In this document: positions 42,118 to 50,051 of the stretch, piece after piece
Layout: the number at the start of each line of letters is the position of its first letter
How positions within the stretch are numbered: the first letter of the stretch is position 1
NCBI RefSeq assembly: GCF_900115925.1
Contig: NZ_FOYF01000004.1
Coordinates: 272,507 to 336,506, forward strand
Origin: Bacillus sp. cl95
Lineage (GTDB): Bacteria > Bacillota > Bacilli > Bacillales > Cytobacillaceae
Length of the DNA: 64,000 bases
Reading direction: 5' to 3'
The notes under the pieces: generated by a model
What the model saw: only the letters and a program-made list of their open reading frames with translations
The model's database searches: none
What the model was told of the DNA's origin: nothing
Position numbers and translations under genes: made by a program

Positions 42118-42377
42118 TGAACAAAAGGCGCAAGCGCCCTGCTTAGCCCCGACAGGCATAAGACGAATCACGCAGTACATCCTCGAAAAGGCTATCGCCT
42201 TTTCTTCGTGCGATGTTGATGCTGCCGAAGTGTTACTTGTCCTGATTTCTGGAGTGATTTGGCTTATGACCGAGGTTGTTTTAGCTTTTAAAAACAACCC
42301 CGAGGGGCTGGGCGCTGGATCTGGATTATTAGAAAATCGCAGAAAGTTATCCACATTGTTTTATTTAATAATTACCT
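42118..42377 (+). repeat. Second element family, copy A (full length)
   Basis: The copy begins AGGCGCAAGCGCCCTGCTTA and runs through paired arms CCTCGAAAAGGC and GCCTTTTCTTCG to GGGGCTGGGCGCTGGA. It then continues with a tail that contains GAAAGTTATCCACATT. The outer ends AGCGCCC...AGCCCC and GGGGCTGGGCGCT are inverted copies. The interior matches the copy at 56968 closely and, with an internal deletion, the copy at 54010. No transposase is encoded. Confidence 0.8.
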
Positions 42378-42384
42378 AGACTAA

Positions 42385-42412
42385 GAAAAAGCAGGAACTT
42401 TTGAGTCCCTGC
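42385..42412 (-). terminator. Terminator of the methyltransferase gene
   Basis: GCAGGGACT pairs with AGTTCCTGC on the minus strand around a four-base loop, followed by TTTTTC. Confidence 0.7.
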
Positions 42413-42423
42413 CCCTTCACTCT

Positions 42424-43035
42424 TTACCAATGCCTAAGACGATAGATCAAGAATCTCTCATTGGAGTTATGCTCATACTTGCCCTTGAGTTTAACTTCCT
42501 GAATCATTTCAAAAGCAGTTTGGTTTTCTAAAAAGTAGATATAATCTTCTGATGGATAATATAAAATAAGATCAACTTCGCGCTCCATTATTTCAACCGA
42601 TAACAATATCCGATTCACTACTTGGATAAACACCTGCAAGGAGAATGGGTTAAAAAAATAGAAACGATTGTCATTTGGCTTGATTTCATAATCTTGGGCC
42701 ATGCAACATTGAAAGTGAATCTTTTCTGACCCATTCTTATATTTTTTTATATAATCTCCGCGATTTTCCATTGCATCTTGATAGAAAATTTCGTCCATTT
42801 CGATACCCACCACATCGACATTAAACAAATGATAAATGTAAAAGTTCAAGCGCCCTTTTCCACATCCGAAATCCACCACTCGGTCGCCACTCCTTAATTC
42901 GTATGACTGAAAGAGTTGTTCCAGTCCTTGATAGGGTGTCGGTTCATAGCGATGATAGTGCAGAGACTTATGGAATCCTTTTTGATTTCCGACTGTCTTG
43001 ATATTCAGTAATTGATCGTATTGTTGGTTAGTCAT
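42424..43035 (-). CDS. Class I SAM-dependent methyltransferase
   Basis: A 203-residue methyltransferase with the SAM-binding motif I in RVVDFGCGKGRLNFYIY, and an acidic end to beta 2 in VDVVGIEMDE. The rest of the core follows the Rossmann-fold pattern (NDNRFYFFNPFSLQVF is the post-beta-4 position, replacing the usual DPP/NPP). The substrate is unknown; the size and motif suggest a small-molecule or RNA enzyme. It stands alone with its own terminator, adjacent to but not overlapping the histidine kinase gene. Confidence 0.8.
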   Translation of the reverse strand: MTNQQYDQLLNIKTVGNQKGFHKSLHYHRYEPTPYQGLEQLFQSYELRSGDRVVDFGCGKGRLNFYIYHLFNVDVVGIEMDEIFYQDAMENRGDYIKKYKNGSEKIHFQCCMAQDYEIKPNDNRFYFFNPFSLQVFIQVVNRILLSVEIMEREVDLILYYPSEDYIYFLENQTAFEMIQEVKLKGKYEHNSNERFLIYRLRHW

Positions 43036-43084
43036 GGTCTCAATCCTTATACTAGTTGCTATTTTTATGGAAGGATAAAATGAA

Positions 43085-44503
43085 CTACTCTTGAGAAAAG
43101 TGCATCAAAAAGGCAGTCCCTTTACTCATTTCACTGCTTACTTTTATTTCCCCTCCATGTGCCTCAATAATTTGCTTGGTAATGGCAAGTCCGAGTCCCG
43201 ACCCCTTCTGTGCTTCGCCTGTATTGGTCCCACGATAGTATCGCTCAAAGAGTTTCTCTAAATCTTTTTCAGGAATTCCCTTTCCGTTATCTTCGATCTT
43301 CACTTCCATGCCTTCATGAGAATGAATAATGCTTACCTTTATTTCTACATCAGAGGAATTATGCACAATGGCATTGTAAATAAGATTGGCGAAAGCTCTC
43401 TTCATAAGTAATTTATCGCAGAGGAAGCTAACATTTTCAGTGTTAGATTGAAAATCGATAGAAATCTCTTCGTACAAAGGGTGATTTAGTATTTCTATCA
43501 CACTATCCCTTATAAGTTCAACTAGATTTTCTTGTTTTTTAGCCAAAGGAAAAGACGGGTTCTTCAAACGGTAAGTAAGATTAAGATCTTCGACCAATTC
43601 TCCAATGTACTCTGCTTTATTCAAAATGATATGTGTGTAGCGGTTCTTTTCCTGATCGGACAAGTCGTATTCCTTGTCTGAAATAATTTCAGCATAACCT
43701 TTAATAGAAGCAAGGGGTGTTTTGAGATCATGCGTAATATTGGTGATCCACTCTTCACGCATATCCTCCATCTCATTTCTTACCCGCTCATTTTCGTTTA
43801 AGCTCTGCGATAGTTCATTAAGGTTAGACAAAACAGATTTGTATATACCTTTAGGAGATACTTCTTGACCATATTCTCCTTTGGCAAGCAACTGGATCCC
43901 CTTTACAACCTTCAGTATAGGCTTTGCCAGCTGGTTGCTGAATAAATAGCCTACCCCTAGCGAGATAAGGACAAAAATAGCAGCAGCCAATCCAAAGAAC
44001 TTAAGAAAGTCCTGAAGTAGCGTATCTGGGCTAAAATTAAAGGTGAATTTCGCTACCTTATTTTCAGGAAATCCAACTAAGTAGCTCAAATTTCTGTTTT
44101 CTCTTTTTAAAATTCCACCATAGACCGAATACCCTTTAACTCCACCTGTATATTTGTGAAGAAAAATGATTTCACCTGCTGTATAGTGTTTCTGAGCATT
44201 TTTAGGTGTGAATCTCCCATAAATCTCTGATCCATCCTCATCGAGCACTTGGATCCACAAACCATTTTCTTCAAGGCTTTTCAAGACGGATTTTTTAATT
44301 GCGATTTTATTACCATCCAAAGTAATATCGTCAGCCAAACGGATAGTAAAGGCTTCAGCTCTGCTATGTGGAGAAAAGATTTTTTCGGGATTTTTCGGGC
44401 CACTATAGAGCAGGAAGATATTCATAATCATGAATAAGCATAATGAAATGACCATCGTGATAACGAGCAAAGCAAGGAATTGTACGGTTATTTTCCATTT
44501 CAT
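43085..44503 (-). CDS. Sensor histidine kinase of the ABC-linked two-component system
   Basis: A 472-residue kinase with two membrane helices flanking an extracytoplasmic domain of about 130 residues, then a HAMP linker (FSNQLAKPILKVVKGIQLLAKGEY). The HisKA box is TNITHDLKTPLASIKGYAEI, and HATPase motifs are AFANLIYNAIVHNS, IEDNGKGI and GSGLGLAITKQIIEAHGG. Its start overlaps the regulator's stop by four bases (44500-44503), so the two are coupled. The large sensor domain suggests direct detection of an extracellular peptide, unlike the short-loop BceS type. Confidence 0.9.
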   Translation of the reverse strand: MKWKITVQFLALLVITMVISLCLFMIMNIFLLYSGPKNPEKIFSPHSRAEAFTIRLADDITLDGNKIAIKKSVLKSLEENGLWIQVLDEDGSEIYGRFTPKNAQKHYTAGEIIFLHKYTGGVKGYSVYGGILKRENRNLSYLVGFPENKVAKFTFNFSPDTLLQDFLKFFGLAAAIFVLISLGVGYLFSNQLAKPILKVVKGIQLLAKGEYGQEVSPKGIYKSVLSNLNELSQSLNENERVRNEMEDMREEWITNITHDLKTPLASIKGYAEIISDKEYDLSDQEKNRYTHIILNKAEYIGELVEDLNLTYRLKNPSFPLAKKQENLVELIRDSVIEILNHPLYEEISIDFQSNTENVSFLCDKLLMKRAFANLIYNAIVHNSSDVEIKVSIIHSHEGMEVKIEDNGKGIPEKDLEKLFERYYRGTNTGEAQKGSGLGLAITKQIIEAHGGEIKVSSEMSKGTAFLMHFSQE

Positions 44504-45231
44504 GTTGAATGAGACCTTGTCTGTAGTTTATATCCTAAACCCTTGACGGTTAAAATCCACTTGGGCTTGCTTGGATTTTCTTCAAGTTTCTCTCTTAAGT
44601 GCCGAATGTGTACCATAATGGTATTGTCATGGCCAATATAATCCTCACCCCATACCGCATCACATATCTTGCTTTTACTGAGAATTTGATTAGGATGTTC
44701 GGCTAAATAGACGAGCAACTGGTATTCCTTTGCAGTCAGAATTACAGGTATGCCGGATTTTATTACTTCACCTGCTGTAGTGTCAATGATCACTTCCCCA
44801 AAGGCAATCGTAGAATTTTCTCGTTTTTTATACTGGCTCAAATATTCGTTTCTGCGAAATTGAGCTTTTATCCGAAAAGCAATTTCTTTTGGACTAAAGG
44901 GTTTTGTCACATAATCATCCCCACCAATCCCTAATCCTAAAAGTTTATCGATATCGTCTGTCTTTGCAGAAAGAAATATAATCGGTATTAGCGTAAACTC
45001 TCTCATTTTCTTACACACTTCGTAGCCATCCATATCCGGCAGCATGATATCCAAAACGACGATATCTGGTTTTTCAAGTTCGCATTTGGAGACTGCATCG
45101 GCCCCTTTGGACGCACAGACAATTTGATCGAATCCTTCTTTTTTCAAGACTGTCGATAACAATTCCAAGATTTCAGCTTCGTCATCTACCAGTAAGATTT
45201 TCTTTCCTGATACAGCTTCATTTTTAAGCAT
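44500..45231 (-). CDS. OmpR/PhoB family response regulator
   Basis: A 243-residue regulator. The receiver domain has the Asp pair in LVDDEAEI, the phosphoacceptor in DIVVLDIMLPDMDG and Lys in DDYVTKPFSP. The C-terminal winged helix has LTAKEYQLLVYLAEHPNQILSKSKICDAVWGEDYIGHDNTIMVHIRHLREKL. It follows the ABC genes by 28 nt and overlaps the kinase gene. Direct TTAAGGT-type repeats on an 11-bp grid lie upstream of the operon's first gene, a pattern that fits binding of an OmpR-type dimer, so it likely activates the whole five-gene operon. Confidence 0.9.
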   Translation of the reverse strand: MLKNEAVSGKKILLVDDEAEILELLSTVLKKEGFDQIVCASKGADAVSKCELEKPDIVVLDIMLPDMDGYEVCKKMREFTLIPIIFLSAKTDDIDKLLGLGIGGDDYVTKPFSPKEIAFRIKAQFRRNEYLSQYKKRENSTIAFGEVIIDTTAGEVIKSGIPVILTAKEYQLLVYLAEHPNQILSKSKICDAVWGEDYIGHDNTIMVHIRHLREKLEENPSKPKWILTVKGLGYKLQTRSHST

Positions 45232-45259
45232 TTCTCAACTTCCTTTTCCAACCAAATAA

Positions 45260-45976
45260 CTACAATATATCTTTCGACTTAAATTGTAGGAATCCTATTA
45301 ACAAGCAGAAAATAAATGTGACTAGGCAAATCGCATACATAATGGATGCTTTATCCCCCATTGAAAACATATGAGATAGAGAACTCATGATCGGATAGTC
45401 CCACGGATAAAAGATCCAGTATTTTTCTGAGTTTGCTACAAACATAGACGGTAAGCTAAGCCCTGCACCAACAGCCAAAGGTATGGCCACATGCTGAAAG
45501 CGATAGCTTATATAAAAAATAACCCCTATCATAGGTAAACTCGCTACATAAATGAGGAAAGTTTTTTTGAGGATCCATATCAAGGAATAATCGATCCCTA
45601 AATTTATGGCTGCTAGAATCATTACAACCAATAAAACCATCATGCTATAGAAGATGAGCAATAGGGCAATTCCTAGTTTTACCCCGTATACCTGCCCTTT
45701 TGAAATCGGCATAGCAAGCAGTTGTTTCCATCCATTGTTGCTATGCTCGATTCTCGCCATCATCGCTATGACGACAGTAATCAGAAGGGGCAAAGCAAGC
45801 CAACAATAAAATGATAGACTTCCAGTAATCAAAAATTCTTCAAAAACGTTTGGACCTTTTTGTCCATTCGCAAAAGTCCATCCTTGGAAAATGGCGAACA
45901 ACGGAAGGATTGTCGCCATCCATATGATTTTCGTTCTCTTTAACTTAAGCCACTCGGAATAAAATAAAGTGTACAT
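45260..45976 (-). CDS. ABC-2 type permease (lantibiotic-immunity LanG/MutG-like)
   Basis: A 238-residue permease with six predicted helices. The opening MYTLFYSEWLKLKRTKIIWMATILPLF and the helix-2 start NGWKQLLAMPISKGQVYGVKL are typical of LanE/LanG-type subunits of antimicrobial-peptide exporters. It sits 11 nt downstream of a second, paralogous permease gene, and the two presumably form a heterodimer. Such transporters expel lantibiotics or bacitracin-like peptides from the membrane. The assignment to E or G is by position only. Confidence 0.85.
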   Translation of the reverse strand: MYTLFYSEWLKLKRTKIIWMATILPLFAIFQGWTFANGQKGPNVFEEFLITGSLSFYCWLALPLLITVVIAMMARIEHSNNGWKQLLAMPISKGQVYGVKLGIALLLIFYSMMVLLVVMILAAINLGIDYSLIWILKKTFLIYVASLPMIGVIFYISYRFQHVAIPLAVGAGLSLPSMFVANSEKYWIFYPWDYPIMSSLSHMFSMGDKASIMYAICLVTFIFCLLIGFLQFKSKDIL

Positions 45977-45987
45977 CAGCGTTCCCC

Positions 45988-46731
45988 CTATAAAATATCC
46001 TTTTCCTTAAAATTCCAGACACCGAAAACCAAACCAAGTATTGCGAACAGCAAGGATGTGAGCACCACTTGCAAATTTATATGTCCTTTGACGCTATCCA
46101 CAAGGGTGACGAGACTGTATGGAAAATACTTCGCAAACTGAGAAGATAGGATAACCGAAATAATCAACCCCATAAATGCGATAACAACTGGCACGATAGG
46201 GTTGAGCAAATAAGAACTTAGCCAATTTTGAATGGAAGCCACACCCATTATGACAATCGTCTGATAGAAGATGTATTCTCCATAAACCCTCCAGTCAATC
46301 GCTTCCGGGAAACCAATGATTTTCCCGACCACAACTAGACCAGCTGTATTAAGGGCAACAAGGAGAAAACTAAAGAAAAAACCCATTAAGAACTTACTCA
46401 AAAATGCATTTTCCTTTTTAATAGGAAGACTTAAATACTGCTTCCATGAATTCTGGTTTATCTCCATCTGATAAATGAGCGTATAGATGATGCCAACAAA
46501 AAGGGGAAGAAATACACCCCAGCCAAGAACATGATGATTTTCCATGAGTAGCATTTCCCAAGAATTGATTCCTTCTTCTTTTGCTCTAAACAATAGATAG
46601 TCCGCATAACGAATTTTCATATCCAAGTACATGGCAAGTGTTGTACCTGATGGGATAATAAGTAGAAACAGCCACAACAATCCTCGTTTTTGTTTATACC
46701 ACTCTGTTTTTAGTAGTGAGATCAATTCCAT
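45988..46731 (-). CDS. ABC-2 type permease (lantibiotic-immunity LanE/MutE-like)
   Basis: A 247-residue permease with six predicted helices. The opening ELISLLKTEWYKQKRGLLWLFLLIIPSG and NSWKQYLSLPIKKENAFLSKFLMG parallel the neighbouring permease, indicating an ancient duplication. It starts four bases after the ATPase stop codon, so translation is coupled. With the ATPase and the second permease it forms a LanFEG-type exporter. No lantibiotic structural or modification genes occur in the window, so this is most likely a resistance or defence exporter against other strains' peptides. Confidence 0.85.
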   Translation of the reverse strand: MELISLLKTEWYKQKRGLLWLFLLIIPSGTTLAMYLDMKIRYADYLLFRAKEEGINSWEMLLMENHHVLGWGVFLPLFVGIIYTLIYQMEINQNSWKQYLSLPIKKENAFLSKFLMGFFFSFLLVALNTAGLVVVGKIIGFPEAIDWRVYGEYIFYQTIVIMGVASIQNWLSSYLLNPIVPVVIAFMGLIISVILSSQFAKYFPYSLVTLVDSVKGHINLQVVLTSLLFAILGLVFGVWNFKEKDIL

Positions 46732-46734
46732 TCC

Positions 46735-47643
46735 CTATGCCCCCTTCCCCGTCATTTGCAGGAAAATGTCTTCGAGCGTACTTTTTTCCATGATGATTTG
46801 ATTCACATCAAAACCTTCCATGACCAATTTCCGATTAATCTCTGCCGATGAATGATCGACTGGTTTTTTTAATAACAAGTGGTCTTGACTTACAGTGACT
46901 CCGTAGCCTAAATCTGATAAGTAATGAAAGGCTTTTTCTTTCTCGGAGACATCCAACTTAATTTCTTCCACCTGCCTATTTTGCAGTTGGGCAAGACTAC
47001 CTTGAAACATTAACTTCCCTTTATTGATGATGCCAACATGCGTGGCGATATGTTCAATCTCCGTTAAAATATGGCTTGAAATGAGCACTGTCATCCCAAA
47101 ATGCTCTGGCAAACTCTTTATCAAACTTCTAATCTCCAAAATCCCGGCGGGATCTAGACCATTCGTCGGTTCATCCAAAATCAATAGCTCAGGCTTTCCA
47201 AGTAGTGCCTGAGCTATTCCAAGCCTCTGCTTCATACCAAGTGAGAATTTTTTCACAGCTTTATTTTTCACATCGTTCAGGCGAACGATATCTAGGACGC
47301 GGGCAATCTCCTTTTTATCTGCTTTTAAAATTTTGCGAGTGATTTCAAGATTTTCATAGGCAGTCAAATGGCCATAATAGGAGGGTGATTCGACCATTGA
47401 ACCCACTTTTTTCAAGATTGCTAGCCGCTCTTTTCTGATATCCTTGCCAAACACCTCAACTCTCCCTGATGTCGGCTGAATTAATCCAAGCAACATCCTG
47501 ATCGTCGTCGACTTACCTGCACCATTCGGTCCAAGAAATCCATATATCCCTCCTTTAGGTACTTGCAAATTTACATGGTCTACCGCCAAAAAGCTTCCGA
47601 ATCTTTTTTCAACTTCTTTTGTTTCAATCACATATTGGTTCAT
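46735..47643 (-). CDS. ABC transporter ATPase (LanF/BcrA-like)
   Basis: A 302-residue ATPase. Walker A is GPNGAGKSTT (about 40-49), the signature is FSLGMKQRLGIAQAL, Walker B is LLILDEPTNGLD and the switch is ISSHIL. The C-terminal 80-90 residues form the accessory domain typical of BcrA/LanF. The ATG at 47643 is preferred over the one at 47646 since GGAGG then lies six bases upstream. It heads the ATPase-permease-permease-regulator-kinase operon, downstream of a repeat array likely bound by the regulator. Confidence 0.9.
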   Translation of the reverse strand: MNQYVIETKEVEKRFGSFLAVDHVNLQVPKGGIYGFLGPNGAGKSTTIRMLLGLIQPTSGRVEVFGKDIRKERLAILKKVGSMVESPSYYGHLTAYENLEITRKILKADKKEIARVLDIVRLNDVKNKAVKKFSLGMKQRLGIAQALLGKPELLILDEPTNGLDPAGILEIRSLIKSLPEHFGMTVLISSHILTEIEHIATHVGIINKGKLMFQGSLAQLQNRQVEEIKLDVSEKEKAFHYLSDLGYGVTVSQDHLLLKKPVDHSSAEINRKLVMEGFDVNQIIMEKSTLEDIFLQMTGKGA

Positions 47644-47686
47644 CATAAACCTCCGTCATCATTTATAATTGAAGTATACGCAAGCA

Positions 47687-47726
47687 ACCTTAACTCACTT
47701 TTTTCCGAACCTTATGTTTACCTTAA
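47687..47726 (-). promoter_or_regulatory. 11-bp-phased direct repeats, candidate response-regulator binding sites
   Basis: On the minus strand TTAAGGT occurs at 47687-47693 and 47720-47726, and ATAAGGT at 47709-47715. Starts are spaced 22 and 11 bp, placing all three on the same face of the helix. The sites lie 44-83 bp upstream of the ATPase start, in the position of the operon promoter, whose core elements I cannot fix with certainty. Confidence 0.6.
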
Positions 47727-47767
47727 TTTTCGGAAGGGAGAATCTTTATGTATTTGGAGGCAGTAAG

Positions 47768-48877
47768 ATGATGGATTCTCGCTTACAAAAACTCGCTCAA
47801 ACTGTTGTACATTATTCCATTTCTGTTCAACCTGGGGAAAGGGTTTTGATACAAGCACTTGATATTAATAATTTTGATATTCTAACTCCGTTTATAGACG
47901 AAATATATAATGCTGGCGGACAAGTATTTTTCGAGTTGAGTGATTACGCCACGAACCGCAAAATGATGCTAAGAGGCTCAGAAGATCAATTCAAACTTGA
48001 TGCTAAAATAAAACTCGCGAGAATGAGGGAAATGGACGCCGTCATCGCCCTTCTAGGCGAGGATAATGTTTCTGAGTATGCAGATGTCCCTAGCGAGAAA
48101 AGAAATATTTTCTGAGAAGCATACAAGCCCGTTAGTGATGAACAATTGAAGAAAAAGTGGATCGTCTTAAATTGTCCAACAAAGGGTTATGCCCAACTTG
48201 CCGGCATGAGTACGGAGGCTTATACAGAGTTTCTATACGAGACATGTACAATGGATTACAGCAAAATGTCAAAAGCGATGGATGCCCTTGTCGATCTCAT
48301 GAATAAAACCGACAAGGTCAGAATCGCCGCACTGAACACGGACCTTTCTTTTTCGATAAAAGGAATTCCTGCCATTAAGTGTGACGGAAAAATCAACCTT
48401 CCTGACGGTGAAGTGTTCACCGCACCTATCAAGAATTCAGTAAATGGGAAAATCACCTTTAACACAAAATCAATTTATACCGGACAAACTTTCCAAGATA
48501 TCGAATTTAATTTTGAAAACGGGAAAATCATTGATTGTAAGAGTGATAACAACAAGAGGTTGATAGAGCTGCTGGATACGGACGAAGGCGCAAGATATAT
48601 TGGGGAATTTGCGATTGGCGTCAATCCTTTCATCAACAAGATCATGAATGATGTCGGCTTTGATGAAAAGATAAACGGCAGCATTCACTTTGCACTTGGC
48701 GAGGCATACGAAGTCGCTGATAATGGCAATAAATCGTCTATCCATTGGGATATCGTATTGATGTTGAAAGAAGAATTTGGCGGTGGAGAAATCTATTTTG
48801 ATGATGTTTTGATTAGCAAGGATGGTAGATTTGTCCTCCAAGAATTATCAGGGCTGAATCCTGAGAATTTAAAGTAA
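47768..48877 (+). pseudogene. M29 family aminopeptidase interrupted by a single in-frame TGA
   Basis: The reading frame is that of an M29 metallo-aminopeptidase (AmpS/PepS-like) of about 369 codons. GGAGG precedes the ATG, and the first part (SRLQKLAQTVVHYSISVQPGERVLI) and the metal-site regions (RYIGEFAIGVNPF, INGSIHFALGEAY, SIHWDIV) look intact. The frame is broken only once, by TGA at 48113-48115, in NIF-stop-EAYKPVSDEQ. The parts before and after are in the same frame, so this is a nonsense change (for example from CGA or GGA), not a frameshift. Both parts align in order with the usual family sequence. It may be a recent pseudogene or a sequencing error; no SECIS-like element or readthrough context supports recoding. 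Confidence 0.8.
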
Positions 48878-48888
48878 TGAACATTTAT

Positions 48889-48915
48889 AACCCGCTTGAT
48901 TATTTCAAGCGGGTT
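48889..48915. terminator. Bidirectional terminator
   Basis: AACCCGCTTGA pairs with TCAAGCGGGTT over 11 bp, between the aminopeptidase locus and the convergent hydrolase gene. Confidence 0.7.
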
Positions 48916-48930
48916 GGTATGCTGCTGAAT

Positions 48931-49731
48931 CTATATAATGCCTAATAACTCTCTATTAAACTTCTCCATTTCATCGTAAAACAATCCGTGTCCACTCTGT
49001 TCAAAAGGAATAAGTTTGGAATACATAATTCTCTTCCTCATTTCTAGAGCAAATTCATATGGACATATTTTATCTTTTTTGCCATGTAATATATAGGTTT
49101 CTCTTATGATGGTTTGTAAGTCGTTCCGTAAATCCTCATCCCTCAATGATTTAGCTGTTTGGATCGTCCCGTGTCCCGATGCTTCTAACCCCAACTGATT
49201 GAACCAACCTCTGAATTCATCACTGACCTTAGTCGCAAAAAAGTCTTTTCCGAAATTATCCAGTGCTTTTGGCCGATCTTGATAAAGCGAATTTATTAAA
49301 CGATTAATATCCTCTACTGGCATCCCAAAAGGATAATCAGTTCTTTGTGAAAAAGACGGCGCCGCTGCTCCGGCAAGAATCAGCTTGTTCACTTTATATC
49401 CCATGTACCTGCTCATATACTTAATCGCAATAGCACCGCCCATCGAAAAACCAAGAAGGGTAAAACTTTGCAATCCCAACGCGTCCACAATCGCTTTAAT
49501 ATCGTCTGCCATATGACGGTAGGAATAACCCTTGAACGGCCGATCGGATTTTCCAAACCCTCTGAGATCTGGAGCAATTACTCTAATCCCATATGAAGGA
49601 AGAATATTGAGTTGATACTCATACATTTTATGGTTAATCGGCCACCCATGAAGCATCAGGACCGGTTTTCCTTTTCCGATATCTTCAACAAACAAGCGGA
49701 CGTTATTCTTCCCCCTCACATAATATCCCAT
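48931..49731 (-). CDS. Alpha/beta hydrolase
   Basis: A 266-residue hydrolase of the non-haem chloroperoxidase/esterase type. The oxyanion region is LMLHGWPINHKMYEY, the nucleophile elbow is GFSMGG (Ser), an acid residue is expected in GKKDKICPYEFA and the catalytic His is in EQSGHGLFYDE. Family members hydrolyse esters or lactones; the substrate here is unknown. The protein is full length and soluble, with no signal peptide. It is monocistronic, divergent from the gnt operon over a 300-bp interval holding a 42-bp repeat array. Confidence 0.85.
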   Translation of the reverse strand: MGYYVRGKNNVRLFVEDIGKGKPVLMLHGWPINHKMYEYQLNILPSYGIRVIAPDLRGFGKSDRPFKGYSYRHMADDIKAIVDALGLQSFTLLGFSMGGAIAIKYMSRYMGYKVNKLILAGAAAPSFSQRTDYPFGMPVEDINRLINSLYQDRPKALDNFGKDFFATKVSDEFRGWFNQLGLEASGHGTIQTAKSLRDEDLRNDLQTIIRETYILHGKKDKICPYEFALEMRKRIMYSKLIPFEQSGHGLFYDEMEKFNRELLGII

Positions 49732-49862
49732 CTAAATCACTCTCCCTCTTCCCATCATATGCGGTCATTTTTGCATCATGAGTGTTCGGTAGGAAGAGTT
49801 TGCGCACTCATGTCCTATTTAATCTGCTTGTAGAACAAGCAAAGTAGAAATTAATTGGCAAC

Positions 49863-49970
49863 TGGACGAAATGATCTCTGAATTGGTAGAGATTATTTTT
49901 AGGTTGGACGAATTTGTTTCTAAATTAGTAGAGAATAATGAATACATAGACGAAATCCTTTAAAATCCTA
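49863..49970 (+). repeat. 42-bp tandem array, two and a half units, with an open frame
   Basis: Unit starts are 49863, 49905 and 49947 (TGGACGAA, TGGACGAA, TAGACGAA), exactly 42 bp apart. One frame stays open across the units and encodes a 14-residue heptad-like repeat (LDEMISELVEIIFR, LDEFVSKLVENNEY, IDEIL). The only ATG is internal and has no ribosome binding site, so this is either a gene remnant or a repeat that retains coding character. Confidence 0.6.
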
Positions 49971-49973
49971 AAA

Positions 49974-50010
49974 TTAAAACGCTTGCATTTTTAAAAATAC
50001 GAATTATAAT
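49974..50010 (+). promoter_or_regulatory. gnt operon promoter with overlapping cre site
   Basis: TTGCAT (49983-49988) and TATAAT (50005-50010) are 16 bp apart. A cre-like sequence TTAAAACGCTTGCA (49974-49987) matches the consensus TGWAARCGYTWNCW at 13 of 14 positions and covers the -35, which would allow glucose repression by CcpA. Confidence 0.75.
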
Positions 50011-50026
50011 ACTTGTATACAAGTAT
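50009..50026 (+). promoter_or_regulatory. GntR operator
   Basis: ATACTTGTATACAAGTAT is an 18-bp palindrome identical to the B. subtilis gnt operator as I recall it. It begins at the end of the -10 element, placing it over the start of transcription, which suits repression relieved by gluconate. Confidence 0.85.
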
Positions 50027-50051
50027 ACTTGATTAATAAGCAGGTGAAATC

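Noticed and set aside
42053-42379. Open frames of about 105 codons on both strands
   Set aside because: They are wholly inside the second-family repeat element; related frames in the other copies are broken, so they are structural by-products.
48113-48115. TGA as a selenocysteine codon
   Set aside because: The position is not a known catalytic Cys site in M29 enzymes, and no SECIS-like hairpin or sel genes are seen in the window.
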